From Saccharothrix sp. NRRL B-16348 (GTDB lineage: Bacteria > Actinomycetota > Actinomycetes > Mycobacteriales > Pseudonocardiaceae), in the NCBI RefSeq assembly GCF_001280085.1, contig NZ_LGED01000257.1:1-64000 (forward strand): a stretch of 64,000 nucleotides of DNA, in the 5' to 3' direction. Below, in pieces: positions 34,502 to 44,000 of the stretch. The notes below the pieces were generated by a model. It was not told the DNA's origin. It did no database searches and saw only the letters and a program-made list of their open reading frames with translations. Position 1 is the stretch's first letter; each line of letters opens with the position of its first letter. Position numbers and translations under genes: made by a program.

Positions 34502-35068
34502 TCACCACTCGAACGTGAACTCGTACCAGGGACCGTCGAACGGGGTGAACTTGTAGCCGTCCCCCTTGGCGCTCACCGGCACGCGGTCCGGGCAGTAGGC
34601 CCAGCCCATGGTGTTGAGGACCCCCGAGTCCGCCACGGTGATCAACGTGCAGCCGTCGGGCCGATCGTCGCTGACGCTCACCGTGTACAACCCGAGCCGG
34701 CGGTCCTCGATCCGCCGGCCCGGCTCCGCTTCCGCGACCAGGGCTTCGAGCCTCGACCGGTGCGCGTCGAACGCGGCCTGCGGCACCAGGCCGGTCAGCA
34801 CCGTCGTCGCCGCGAACAGCGCCGGCACCAGCAGGAACGGCCACAGCCGCACGGCGTGCCGCAGACGTGGTCTAGGCAGGTTGACCACCGCGAGGCCGCC
34901 CATCGTCAGCCACGCCACGGCCACCGCGAGCGCGGCGAAGCCGGCGTAGAACAACGGCGTCAAGTAGCCCCCGGGCGGGGTGACCGCCCAGCACGCCAGC
35001 GTCATCGGCACCAACGACGCGATCACGGTCCACCACGGCGACCACCACCACGACCTGCGTCCGACCAT
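34502..35068 (-). CDS. Hypothetical membrane protein with extracytoplasmic tail
   Basis: A 188-residue protein not recognised as a known family. Three hydrophobic segments lie in the first ~100 residues (TVIASLVPMTLACWAV; FYAGFAALAVAVAWLTM; LWPFLLVPALFAATTVLTG). A polar C-terminal domain of about 85 residues follows with two cysteines (DGCTLITV and WAYCPD) that could form a disulphide outside the cell. ATG 35066-35068 follows a GGGGG ribosome site. It starts 17 bases after the secreted hydrolase stop, so it ends a three-gene operon of exported proteins. Confidence 0.6.
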   Translation of the reverse strand: MVGRRSWWWSPWWTVIASLVPMTLACWAVTPPGGYLTPLFYAGFAALAVAVAWLTMGGLAVVNLPRPRLRHAVRLWPFLLVPALFAATTVLTGLVPQAAFDAHRSRLEALVAEAEPGRRIEDRRLGLYTVSVSDDRPDGCTLITVADSGVLNTMGWAYCPDRVPVSAKGDGYKFTPFDGPWYEFTFEW

Positions 35069-35085
35069 CGAACCCCCTTCGCCGA

Positions 35086-36402
35086 TCAGGGGGACGTTCG
35101 CCAGGCGCCTCCGGTTCCACTGTCGAGGTAATCCTTGAACTGCACGGTGACCGCGTGCGCGTCCGAGGGCCAGTTCGGCACCGCGATCGTGCGCGTCACG
35201 CCGCCGCTGCCGCGCGCGGTCTGGGTGACGCGGATCGTGCCGCCGCCGTCGGCCCGCGCGGGCAGGTACGCGTCGACACCGGTCAGGAACGGCAGCGTGG
35301 CGAACGGCGGCAGCGCGACACCCGGCGTGGACGCCAAGTCGCAGTTGTCGTCGAACGCGAACGCGGCGAGGACCTGGCGCAGCCGGGCCGAGACGGCCGG
35401 TTCGAGGACGTTGACGCCGTTCAGCTCCAGCCGGTCGCTGTCGGGCTGGTCGGACCACCACTCGCGGTTGCGGATGATGGTGAGGGCGCTGTGCGTCGGG
35501 CACCGGTCGATGTTGTCGGTGATGCCGCCGGGGCGCGACACCTGCAACCGCACGAACCGGTCGCTGCGCTCGAACGGCTCGAAGTAGGAGTGGTACGGCA
35601 GTTGGCCGTCGCGCAGCACCACCAGCTCGTAGTGCTTGCGGCCGTTGACGGGCAGCGGGCCGAACGAACCGTCCACACCGGTCCGCACGGTGTGCCGGGG
35701 CGCGCCGACCCGCGCGCCGGTGCGGCTGTCCAGTTCCCAGACCTGCACCACGCCCTCGACGCCGGCGTTCTGCGGGTAGTACGTCGCCCGGCCCGAGATC
35801 CGGACCAGGGCGGGCAGTTCGGGCAGGACCCGCGTCGTCAACGCGGGCCTGCCGCGCAGAAACCGGTACATGTGGGCGAAACCGTCGGCCGATGTGGTGG
35901 TCTCGGTGTGGCCCAGGGTGGTCAGGTAGACGTTCGTCGCGCCGCCGATGGAGCCGTTGGGCTGCAGGCTGCCCCACAGCGCCAGCGTCGCCACGCCACC
36001 GGGCGGCGTGGCGCTGGAGCGTCCGTCGACGTTGACGTACTTCCGCACCGCCGCGGCCCGTTCGGGCACGGACAGGTAGGTGTGCATGACGGTCGTGCCG
36101 CGCGAGTGCGCGATCACGTCCACCTTGGCCGCTCCGGTCCGGGCCTTCACGGTGGCGATGAAGGCTTCCAGGCCGGTGATGGCGTGGTCGTTGGTCGGGA
36201 TGCTGGTGTCGTACTCGTAGGCGTGCAGCAGCGCGTCGGGGTAGCCGTTGCCGGAGAACCGCTTGGCGTTGGACTGCCACTGCTGGGCCGAGCCCTGCTG
36301 GCCGTGGACGAAGACGATCGGGGTGGGCGCGTCGGCCTGGGCGGGCGCCGCCGCGACGGTCGACACCAGCGCGACGACCAGTGCTGCCAAGGGGATCCTC
36401 AT
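35086..36402 (-). CDS. Secreted alpha/beta-hydrolase lipase-like protein
   Basis: A 438-residue secreted serine hydrolase. A signal peptide (AALVVALVSTVAAAPAQADA) leads into PIVFVHGQQGSAQQW with the oxyanion-hole HG. The nucleophile elbow AHSRGT has Ser100 and Ala in place of the first Gly. A lipase-like core covers the first ~220 residues. The remainder looks like a beta domain (GVVQVWELDSRTGARV, DGSFGPLPVNGRKHYE) that may bind substrate. Similar proteins are annotated as extracellular lipases, but the substrate is unproven. GGAGG precedes the ATG, which overlaps the upstream gene stop as ATGA, so the two hydrolases are coupled. Confidence 0.72.
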   Translation of the reverse strand: MRIPLAALVVALVSTVAAAPAQADAPTPIVFVHGQQGSAQQWQSNAKRFSGNGYPDALLHAYEYDTSIPTNDHAITGLEAFIATVKARTGAAKVDVIAHSRGTTVMHTYLSVPERAAAVRKYVNVDGRSSATPPGGVATLALWGSLQPNGSIGGATNVYLTTLGHTETTTSADGFAHMYRFLRGRPALTTRVLPELPALVRISGRATYYPQNAGVEGVVQVWELDSRTGARVGAPRHTVRTGVDGSFGPLPVNGRKHYELVVLRDGQLPYHSYFEPFERSDRFVRLQVSRPGGITDNIDRCPTHSALTIIRNREWWSDQPDSDRLELNGVNVLEPAVSARLRQVLAAFAFDDNCDLASTPGVALPPFATLPFLTGVDAYLPARADGGGTIRVTQTARGSGGVTRTIAVPNWPSDAHAVTVQFKDYLDSGTGGAWRTSP

Positions 36403-37748
36403 CGCGTGCCTCCGAGGGCGTCCGTCAGGTTCTGCCGCGCGTCGGCGGGCTGGAGGTAGCCGGCGTGCACGTTGGCGGCGTCGGCGGTCACGACCTGCCG
36501 CACGTAGTCGCCGCGTTCGGGGTACAGGCGGGCCAACGTCGCCGCGTCGAACGGCACGTGCGTGCCGAACAGGCGGCAGAACGTCTCACCGGAGTTGTCG
36601 CCGGTGTTCAGCGCCCGCGGCGCGGCCAGCTGCGACAACCGGATGCCGCCGAGGGCGAGGCCGAGCGCGTCGCGCTTCTTGGTGACGCCGTCCGCTTCGA
36701 ACTCCAACGGCCGGGCGGTCGGCGGCGGCGTGCCGCGTCCGACCCAGCGGCGCAGGTGGTCGTAGGAGGCGGCGGTCACGTGGTGCAGCGGGATCCGGCT
36801 GAACGGCGGCCGGTCGCAGTCGTACTCCGGCGCGCCGCCGAGGTCGCGTTCGGAGATCGGCCGGCGGTAGACCTGGCCCTCGTGGCCGGAGTGCGCCGCG
36901 CCGGCGACCTCCCAGCGGCGGAACCGGTCGGTGTCGGCGGGGCGCTGCGCGGTCCGCACGTCGGTCTCCGACAGCACCTGGAACACGGGTTCCGCGCCGA
37001 CCCGGGTCGGCGCCGTGCCGACGATGAAGCCGTAGCCGTCGAACACCGGCTGCTGCTGGGGCAGGACCCGGTCGTACAGCACGGTCATCCGGCCCGCGGA
37101 CTGCGAGGCGCCGATGGCCAGCAGCGTCTTCGTCCGCAGCCCGCCCATGACCGCGCCCGAGTCGACCGCGCGGCCCGCCTGGGTGAACACGTCGTAGGAC
37201 AGCTCGTCGGCGGTGAACCGGCCGCCGCCGGTCACGTCCAGCGTGCCGTACCGGGCCGGGCTCCAGGTCTTGAGCTGGTCGACGCCGACCCGTTGGGCGG
37301 ACACGCCGACCCACGCGTGACCCGCGCGGACGACGGAGTCGGCGTTCCACAAGGCGTCCAGGTCGTACCCGGCGGTGACGTTCTGCCACTCGACCAGCGT
37401 CGTGCCGGTGAACTTCCACGCGTGCGCGGGCCGGCGCACGATGACCCGGGTCGTGTACGGCACGCCGGTGGCGACCTTCGTGCCGTCGACGGCCCAGCCG
37501 TCGGCCGTGCCGGAGACGTGGAACTCCTCCTCGACGTACCCGGCGGCGGCGAGGTCGTCGGACGTGGCGAAGAACGGGTAGGTGTCCTCGATCCGGTCGG
37601 CCAGCCGGTCACCCGGCACGGTCCCGGGCAGCGGGCCGACGACGCGCGGCAGGGGACCCGGCGCGGCGGAGGCGGGGACGGACAGCGGGAGGAGCAGACC
37701 GAGCACGGCCGCGGCGAGGCCGAGGCGGCGCCAGGGGGAAGGGGACAT
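36399..37748 (-). CDS. Secreted alpha/beta hydrolase domain protein
   Basis: A 449-residue exported protein of the large alpha/beta hydrolase-domain family found in actinomycetes. The signal peptide spans about residues 1-30 (LGLAAAVLGLLLPLSVPASA). A beta-sandwich-like N-terminal part (RVIVRRPAHAWKFTGTTLVEWQNV) is followed by AIGASQSAGRM, which carries the presumed nucleophile serine. HSGHEGQVYRRP lies further on. The start at 37748 (MSPSPWRR) is chosen over an ATG 4 codons earlier because GGGAGCC precedes it closely. It shares an operon with the lipase-like gene. The biological substrate is unknown; esters of plant or lipid origin are plausible. Confidence 0.7.
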   Translation of the reverse strand: MSPSPWRRLGLAAAVLGLLLPLSVPASAAPGPLPRVVGPLPGTVPGDRLADRIEDTYPFFATSDDLAAAGYVEEEFHVSGTADGWAVDGTKVATGVPYTTRVIVRRPAHAWKFTGTTLVEWQNVTAGYDLDALWNADSVVRAGHAWVGVSAQRVGVDQLKTWSPARYGTLDVTGGGRFTADELSYDVFTQAGRAVDSGAVMGGLRTKTLLAIGASQSAGRMTVLYDRVLPQQQPVFDGYGFIVGTAPTRVGAEPVFQVLSETDVRTAQRPADTDRFRRWEVAGAAHSGHEGQVYRRPISERDLGGAPEYDCDRPPFSRIPLHHVTAASYDHLRRWVGRGTPPPTARPLEFEADGVTKKRDALGLALGGIRLSQLAAPRALNTGDNSGETFCRLFGTHVPFDAATLARLYPERGDYVRQVVTADAANVHAGYLQPADARQNLTDALGGTR

Positions 37749-37870
37749 ACCGGCTCCCACAGCGATGGGGGATGGGGATCATCGCCGACCGTAGCCGGCC
37801 GCGCACGGCGCGCACCAGAACGCGACCCCATCGTGAGACCGCTGTCGCAGCAAGGGGATCGGGGGAGGAG

Positions 37871-38443
37871 TCACCGGGTCAGGCGGTGGCGCAGCAGGAT
37901 CGTGCGGGCGGCGGTTTCGGCCAGGTCCTGGTCCAGCGGTGCGCCGGTGAGCAGTTCGGCGTAGAGGGTGGACTCCACGATCCGCACGTACAGGAACGCC
38001 ACCTGGTCCAAGGCGGCGGTCGACCACGGTCCGCCGTCGACTTCGAGCAGGATCTCCTTCTGCGCCGACACGGCCCGCCGGTGCACGCCGCCGGAAGCGT
38101 TGAACAGCACCCGCGCCGCCGTCTCCGGCTCACCGCGCAGGAACGCCCGGAACGGCCCGTCCGCCCGCAACTCCGCCACGAACCGCCGCGTGACCTCCAA
38201 GACGCCTTCCACACCGGCGTTCGTGCGCTCCTGCCGGGCACGGGCCAGCAGCCGGTCGGCCAGCGACCACAGCACGTCGGCGAGCAGCCCGTCACGGCTG
38301 TGCACGACCCGGTAGAGCGTGGCCCGGCTGATGGCGAGGCTCGTCGCCAACGCGTCCATGTCGACCCGACCGTGCCGCAGGAAGAACCGGCAGGCGCCGC
38401 GCAGCACCTGGTCCTGGCTCACCACCCGCCGGGCCGGCACCAC
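37871..38443 (-). CDS. TetR-family transcriptional regulator
   Basis: A 190-residue regulator. The N-terminal helix-turn-helix reads MDALATSLAISRATLYRVVH, followed by a TetR-type helical ligand domain (FVAELRADGPFRAFLRGEPE; DQVAFLYVRIVESTLYAELL) similar in style to QsdR-like members. It lies 122 bases upstream of, and in the same direction as, the secreted hydrolase operon, so it likely regulates that operon or itself. The GTG start at 38443 is followed at once by a second GTG; neither has an obvious ribosome site. Confidence 0.82.
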   Translation of the reverse strand: MVPARRVVSQDQVLRGACRFFLRHGRVDMDALATSLAISRATLYRVVHSRDGLLADVLWSLADRLLARARQERTNAGVEGVLEVTRRFVAELRADGPFRAFLRGEPETAARVLFNASGGVHRRAVSAQKEILLEVDGGPWSTAALDQVAFLYVRIVESTLYAELLTGAPLDQDLAETAARTILLRHRLTR

Positions 38444-38560
38444 CGCTCGCCCTCGCTTCCGCCGGCACGCCCGACCGGCACCCTCCGCATCATCGCGCCC
38501 GACCCGGCCGTCCGCGAGACCCGTACCGGTGTGTGCGCCACGTCACTTCCGACCTGAAGG

Positions 38561-38598
38561 ACGGCTGGGGAACTCGGCGACGGCTGGGGAACTCGGCG
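38561..38598. repeat. Perfect 19-base tandem duplication
   Basis: ACGGCTGGGGAACTCGGCG occurs twice head to tail (38561-38579 and 38580-38598). It lies in the 234-base gap between the TetR start and the stop of the small hypothetical gene. Nothing else is recognisable in that gap, which must contain the TetR promoter. A slippage duplication or a doubled regulator site would both explain it. Confidence 0.85.
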
Positions 38599-38677
38599 TT
38601 CGGCGCGGTGGCGGGCGTGCTGGGGCTCGGCGCGCACGGCGGTCGTCAGCCCTCGCCGCCACGCCCGGGACCGACGC

Positions 38678-39094
38678 CTACTTCGAGGACGAGGCCGGCT
38701 CCTGGAACAGCACGGGCGGCGCGTCGTTGGCGGGACGCGGCGCGGTCTGCTCCGGTCGAGGGGCCCACTCCTGCACGACCACCGGCTCCAGCTCGGGCGT
38801 GACGTCCTCGACGACGGCCTCCACGGCCGGCGCGGCGGCCTGCACGGCCAGCTGCTGCTGGACCTGGCCGATCCACATCAGCCACATGGCCTCGTCGCGG
38901 TGACCGCGGTACTCGGCCTTCAGCCCCGCCAGCGCGCCGCGCACCCGTGCCGCGATCACGTTGTCCTCACGCACGGCCGACCAGACGGCGCGCGCGCCGG
39001 CGTCACGGGCCTTGACCAGGAGGCGGACCTGGTCGGTCAACTCGGGCGCGGGCAGGTTCGCCCACGCCGCTGCGATTCTCTGTGCCTTGGTCAC
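38678..39094 (-). CDS. Small hypothetical protein
   Basis: A 138-residue soluble protein with no family I recognise. Residues 1-80 are predicted helical (QRIAAAWANLPAPELTDQVR, ARVRGALAGLKAEYRGHRDE). The tail is acidic and proline-rich (VVEDVTPELEPVVVQEWAPR) and probably disordered. No signal peptide or membrane segment is seen. GTG 39094 has AAGGA upstream. The leader (39095-39191) contains an AT-rich patch, TTATCAACCTCTCGTTTTT, unusual for this genome and likely the promoter. Codon use and third-position GC look like real coding sequence. Confidence 0.6.
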   Translation of the reverse strand: MTKAQRIAAAWANLPAPELTDQVRLLVKARDAGARAVWSAVREDNVIAARVRGALAGLKAEYRGHRDEAMWLMWIGQVQQQLAVQAAAPAVEAVVEDVTPELEPVVVQEWAPRPEQTAPRPANDAPPVLFQEPASSSK

Positions 39095-39191
39095 GGTGCC
39101 ATCCTTGTCGAGCGGACGGCTCGCGGTGGCCGTGACACGATGTTATCAACCTCTCGTTTTTCGAGGTCAGCCGTAGGGCACGTGGTGACGG

Positions 39192-40475
39192 TCAGACACC
39201 GCTCGGATACGTCTCGGGTTCGAACGCGTCGACCCGGCGCGTGTGCAGGGGCCGCAGCGCCGTGGTCTCGTCGAACCAGAGGAACGCGTCGTACCGCTCG
39301 CCGAGGACCGTCGACACGTAGTTGCCCCACCGCTCGCGTTCCGGGTGGTAGACCACGCCGATGGCGCGGTGGGGGAGCGTCGCGGTGAGCAGGTCGGGCT
39401 GGTCGCCGCGGGGGAAGACGAACAGGGCCTCGCCGGGCGCGGACCCGTGCAGCACGTCCTCCAGCGACCCGGACCGGGCCGGCGGCACCGGCATCACCTG
39501 CGTGCTCGCGCCCCACGCCTCACCCGCGACGACGGTGCCGCGGTGGGCGCCGAAGCCGACCAGCACGACCTGCGCGGGGCCGAAGCGCTCCCGCGCGAGC
39601 TGACCGATGTTGACCAGCCCGGAGTCGGCCATCTCGGTGGCGCGGGCGTCGCCGACGTGGGTGTTGTGCGCCCACACGACCGCCTTCGAGCCCGGCCCGT
39701 GGTGGTCGAGCAGCCGGTCGAGGGTGTCGTCCATGTGCCGGTCGCGGACGTTCCACGACGACTGCCCGCCGAGCATGGCCCGGTAGTAGCGCTCGGCGCC
39801 GGCGACGACCTCCGCGTTCTGCCAGGCGCCGAACCGGCCCGCGCCGTCGGCCGCCGCCTGCCGGCGCAGCCGCACCAGCAGGTCGACCACCTCGTTCTCG
39901 CAGCCCGCGGGCACGAACCTGGTCGAGATCGCGTACTCCTGCGGGTCCTCGCCGTGCGGTTCGAAGCACCGGTAGGCGGCCAGCGCCGTCGGCACCTCCT
40001 CCGGGTCGTGCTCGCGCAGGTGGGTCAGGATCTCGCGCAGCGACTCCCACAGCGAGTACACGTCGAGGCCGTGGAACGCCACCCGCTCCTCCTCCGGCAG
40101 CACCGCGTTGTGGGCGCGCAGCCACCGGCAGAAGTCCACGACCTCCTCGTTCGCCCACATCCACGTCGGCCACCGGTCGAACGCGGCCAGCGCGGCACGC
40201 GGGTCCTCCGGCGCGTCCGGCAGGCACCGCACGGCCCGGTCCACCCGGTCGCACGCGGGCCAGTCGCCCTCCACGGCCACGAACGAGAAGCCCTTCTCGC
40301 TGATCAACCGGCTGGTCAGCGCCGCGCGCCACCGGTAGAACTCGTGCGTGCCGTGGCTGGCCTCGCCCAGCATCGCGACCCGCGCGTGGCCGACGCGGTC
40401 CAGCAGCACGTCGAAGTCGCCCGCGTCGCGCAACGGCGCGGCCAGCGCCGCGACCTCGTCCCCGTAACGGTCCAT
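39192..40475 (-). CDS. Erythromycin-esterase-family protein
   Basis: A 427-residue protein of the EreA/EreB superfamily. Key motifs are MLGEASHGTHEFYRWRAALT (the His taken as general base), FVAVEGDWPACDRVDRAVR, AVVWAHNTHVGDARAT and GVVYHPERERWGNYVSTVL. Only some family members open macrolide lactones; most chromosomal copies have unknown substrates, so macrolide resistance should not be assumed. ATG 40475 is preceded by GGAGGGA. It is divergent from the small HATPase gene with 110 bases between starts. Confidence 0.82.
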   Translation of the reverse strand: MDRYGDEVAALAAPLRDAGDFDVLLDRVGHARVAMLGEASHGTHEFYRWRAALTSRLISEKGFSFVAVEGDWPACDRVDRAVRCLPDAPEDPRAALAAFDRWPTWMWANEEVVDFCRWLRAHNAVLPEEERVAFHGLDVYSLWESLREILTHLREHDPEEVPTALAAYRCFEPHGEDPQEYAISTRFVPAGCENEVVDLLVRLRRQAAADGAGRFGAWQNAEVVAGAERYYRAMLGGQSSWNVRDRHMDDTLDRLLDHHGPGSKAVVWAHNTHVGDARATEMADSGLVNIGQLARERFGPAQVVLVGFGAHRGTVVAGEAWGASTQVMPVPPARSGSLEDVLHGSAPGEALFVFPRGDQPDLLTATLPHRAIGVVYHPERERWGNYVSTVLGERYDAFLWFDETTALRPLHTRRVDAFEPETYPSGV

Positions 40476-40585
40476 GATTCCCTCCGCACCTGTCGGCCTA
40501 CCCGACGTCCGCCGGGGCAAACCGCTCGGCGATCGCAAGGCAGTCGTCAGGTGCGGTCGGGCCGCGTGGTGGCACGCTCGTCGGC

Positions 40586-40960
40586 GTGACGGCCGGCCAG
40601 GACACGGTTGTCCTGGTCGTCCAGGACGAGGACGCGACCTCGCCCGAGGAGGTCGCGCGGTGGCTGCGCGAGCACCTGGAGGGCTGGGCCGGGTTCGACG
40701 TGCTGCTGGTCGGCCTCGTGGTCGGCGAGCTGTACGACAACGCCCGGCGGCACGGTTCGCCGCCGTACGTGCTCGAACTCGTGCTGGACCGGTGGCGCGA
40801 GGCGCTGGTCGTCAGCGTGCGCGACCGCGCCGTCCGCCGGGCCGCGCCGTGGCGGACGGCGGCGGGGTTGCTCCTGGTCGACGGGCTGTCCGCGCGCTGG
40901 GGCGTGCTGACGCAGGCGGCGTTCACCACGGTGTGGGCCGAACTGGTCTTCGAGGACTGA
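40586..40960 (+). CDS. Small ATP-binding HATPase protein (RsbW-like)
   Basis: A 124-residue single-domain GHKL ATPase. The N box is VGELYDNARRHG (residues about 46-57). A G1-like region DRAVRRAAPW and a final AAGLLLVDGLSARWGV complete the fold. Such stand-alone HATPase_c_2 proteins in actinomycetes act as anti-sigma or anti-anti-sigma switch kinases, or as partners of phosphatases. No partner gene is adjacent. GTG 40586 has no clear ribosome site, suggesting a leaderless or weakly translated message. Confidence 0.7.
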   Translation: MTAGQDTVVLVVQDEDATSPEEVARWLREHLEGWAGFDVLLVGLVVGELYDNARRHGSPPYVLELVLDRWREALVVSVRDRAVRRAAPWRTAAGLLLVDGLSARWGVLTQAAFTTVWAELVFED

Positions 40961-41025
40961 CCGCGCCCGGGCCTACCGCCCGATCGTGAGGCATAGGACG
41001 CCACTCGATCGGGAAAACAGGCACG

Positions 41026-44000
41026 GTGGAACTCCTCGGCATCGACCCCGTGCGCGTCGCAGGCGGCCTGGCCAAGGGACTGGTCGGCCTCGCCCTCGCC
41101 CCGCTGGAGCAGACCGCCGTGCTGCACCGCGACCGGCGCAAGGTCTGGTCGTGTCCCGGACGCCTGCACATCGAGGCGCACGGCGTGCACGGGCCGCGTG
41201 GCAAGCAGGTGGCGTCGCGGATCGAACGTGCCCTGGAGAGCCGCCCCGGTGTGCTCTGGGCCCGGGTCAACGCGCCGTCCGCGCGGGTGATCATCGCCGT
41301 CGAGGACCCCGCGCCGCCGACGAACGACCTGGTCGCGCTGGTGCGCCGGGCGGAGGCCGAGCCCGCCACCGAGGACGAGCGGCTCGTCGAGGACGAGCTG
41401 CACCACCCGGCGGACGGGCTCAAGGGCACCCGGCTGCTGCCCACGCTCGCCGCCGACGCCGCGGGCCTGGCGCTGGCCGCCATCACGAAGATCGCGCCGT
41501 GGGCGCCGATCCCCGGCGAGCTGGGCGCGTTGATCGCCGCCGTCGACCTGCACCCCAGGTTGCGCGAGCTGGCCGCGGGCAGGCTGCAGGGCCGGGAACG
41601 CGCGGACACCGCCACGTCGGTGGTCGCGGCCCTCGTGCACGGCCTGGCGTCACGCAGCGAGGGCACGTTGCTGGACATCGCCCAACGGGTGCAGCAGTGG
41701 CGCGAGGTGCGGGCGCACGAGCACGCGTGGTGCGCCGCCGAGGCCGAGCTGATCGACGGGCCGGACGCCGCCGAGGCCGAGCCGATCGCGGTGGAACGGC
41801 CGCTCCCGTTCCCCGAGGGGCCGGCCGACCGCTACGCGCGGCGGGCGTTGGCGGCGGGTGCGGCGGCGACCGTGGGCGCGATCCCGTTCACCGGGTTGCG
41901 GCGGGCCGCCGCGCTGGGTGTGGCGAGCCTGCCGAAGGCGCCGTCGGTGGGCCGGTCCGCGTTCGCCGCGCAGCTGGGCCGCGTGCTGGCCACCCGGAAC
42001 GCGCTGGTGATGGAGCGCTCGGTGCTGCGCCGGCTGGACGCGGTGGACGTCCTGGTGCTCGACGAGACCGCGCTCGGCTCGGGCCGGTCGGTGCTCAGCG
42101 ACCTCGTGCCGCTGCCGGGCACCGCGCCCGCCGACGCGGCCGAGCGCGCGTTCGCGCTGTTCGACCCCAAGGACCCGACGGCCGTGCGGAGGGACGGCGA
42201 CTGGGCCATCGGACCGATCGACCGCCTCGCGCCGCAGGGCCGCAAGGGCGTGCGCGAACAACGCCGGCTGGCCGGTCATGCGGCGGTGCTCGGCCTGACC
42301 GAGGGCCGCCGGCTGCAAGCGGTGCTCGCGGTCGACGTCGAGACCCCGCCGGCGGTGGACGCCCTCGCGTCGGCCGCGCGGGAGGCCGGGCTGCGCGTGG
42401 TCGTGGCCACGGACCGCGACCGCTCGCCGGTCCGGTTCGCCGACAGCCTCGTCCCGTCCGGCCACGGCCTGGTCGCGGCGGTGCGCGAGCTCCAGGGCAA
42501 CGGGCACGTGGTGCTGCTCGTGTCCGCCAACCGCCGCGCGCTCGGCTCGGCGGACTGCGGCGTGGGCGTGCACCCGGACGGCGGTCCGCCGCCGTGGGGC
42601 GCGCACGTCGTCGTCCGGGACCTGGACGTGGCCGTGCTGCTGGTGGAGGCGGTGCCGGCGGCACGTCGGGTCATCCGGGACGGGATCATGCTGGCCCAGG
42701 CCGCGAGCGGCATCGGCGCGGTCAGCGCGTTGAGCACGCGTGGCTCCGCGCCCGCCCGGAACGCGGCACGCGCGGTCGACGGCGCGTCGGCCGTCGCGTT
42801 CGTGGACGGCGTGTGGCGGGCGAAGCGGCTGCCCGGCAGCCGTGCGGTGGTCGCGCCGGCCACTTCGCAGCCGTGGCACCTGATGCCCGCGGCGACCGTG
42901 CTGGACCGGCTCGGCTCGGGCCGCGACGGGCTGTCCGAACGCGAGGCGCAGGGCAGGCGGCGCACGTCCGGCGGTCGGCAGGCCGTGGGCACGAGCCTGG
43001 GCAGCGCGTTCCTGGCCGAGCTGGCCAACCCGCTGACCCCCGTGCTCGCGGGCGGCGCGGCGGTGTCGGCGGCGGTGGGCTCACCGGTCGACGCGGCGTT
43101 GGTGGCCGGCGTCGTGGGTGTGTCGGCGCTGATCGGCAGCGTGCAGCAGGTCGTCACGGACCGGGCGTTGGCCACCCTGCTGGGCCGTTCGGCGGTGCGC
43201 GCCACCGTGGTCCGCGAGGGCCGGGACCGCGAGGTGACGGCGGACGAGCTGGTGCCCGGCGACGTGGTGCGCCTGGCCGCCGGCGACGTGGTGCCCGCCG
43301 ACTGCCGCCTGCTCGACGGCGACGGGCTGGAGGTCGACGAGTCGTCGGTCACCGGCGAGTCCCTGCCGGTGACCAAGGACCCGGCCCCGGTGGTGGCCGC
43401 GGACCTGGCCGACCGGTCGTCGATGCTCTACGAGGGCACCACGATCGCCGCCGGTGAGGCGTCGGGCGTGGTCGTCGCGACGGGCGACGCGACGGAGGTC
43501 GGCCGCAGCATGGCGGCGGCCCGCCGCAACACGCCGACGACGGGCGTCGAGGCGCGGCTGGCCGAGCTGACCCGCAAGACGCTGCCCGTCGCGCTCGGCT
43601 CGGCGGCGGCGGTCACCGGCGCGGGGCTGCTGCGGGGCGTGCCGCTGCGGCAGAGCATGGGCGCGGCGGTGAACCTCGCCGTCGCCTCGGTGCCCGAAGG
43701 GCTGCCGTTCCTGGTCAACGCCGCCCAACTGGCCGCGGCACGGCGGCTGGCCGAGCACGGCGCGCTGGTGCGCAACCCGCGCACCATCGAGGCGCTGGGC
43801 CGGGTCGACGTGCTGTGCTTCGACAAGACCGGCACCCTGACCGAGGGCAAGCTGACCGTCAGCCGGGTCGACAACGGCCGCCGCGGCGCCGACCTCGGCC
43901 GGCTGGACGACGAGCTGCGCCGGATCATGGCCGCCGCGGTCCGCGCCACGCCGGAGGCCGACGACCCGGACGACCTCGCGCACCAGACCGACCGCGCGGT

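Noticed and set aside
39192..40475. Macrolide resistance gene
   Set aside because: Motifs support only the broad erythromycin-esterase superfamily; most chromosomal members have no shown macrolide activity.
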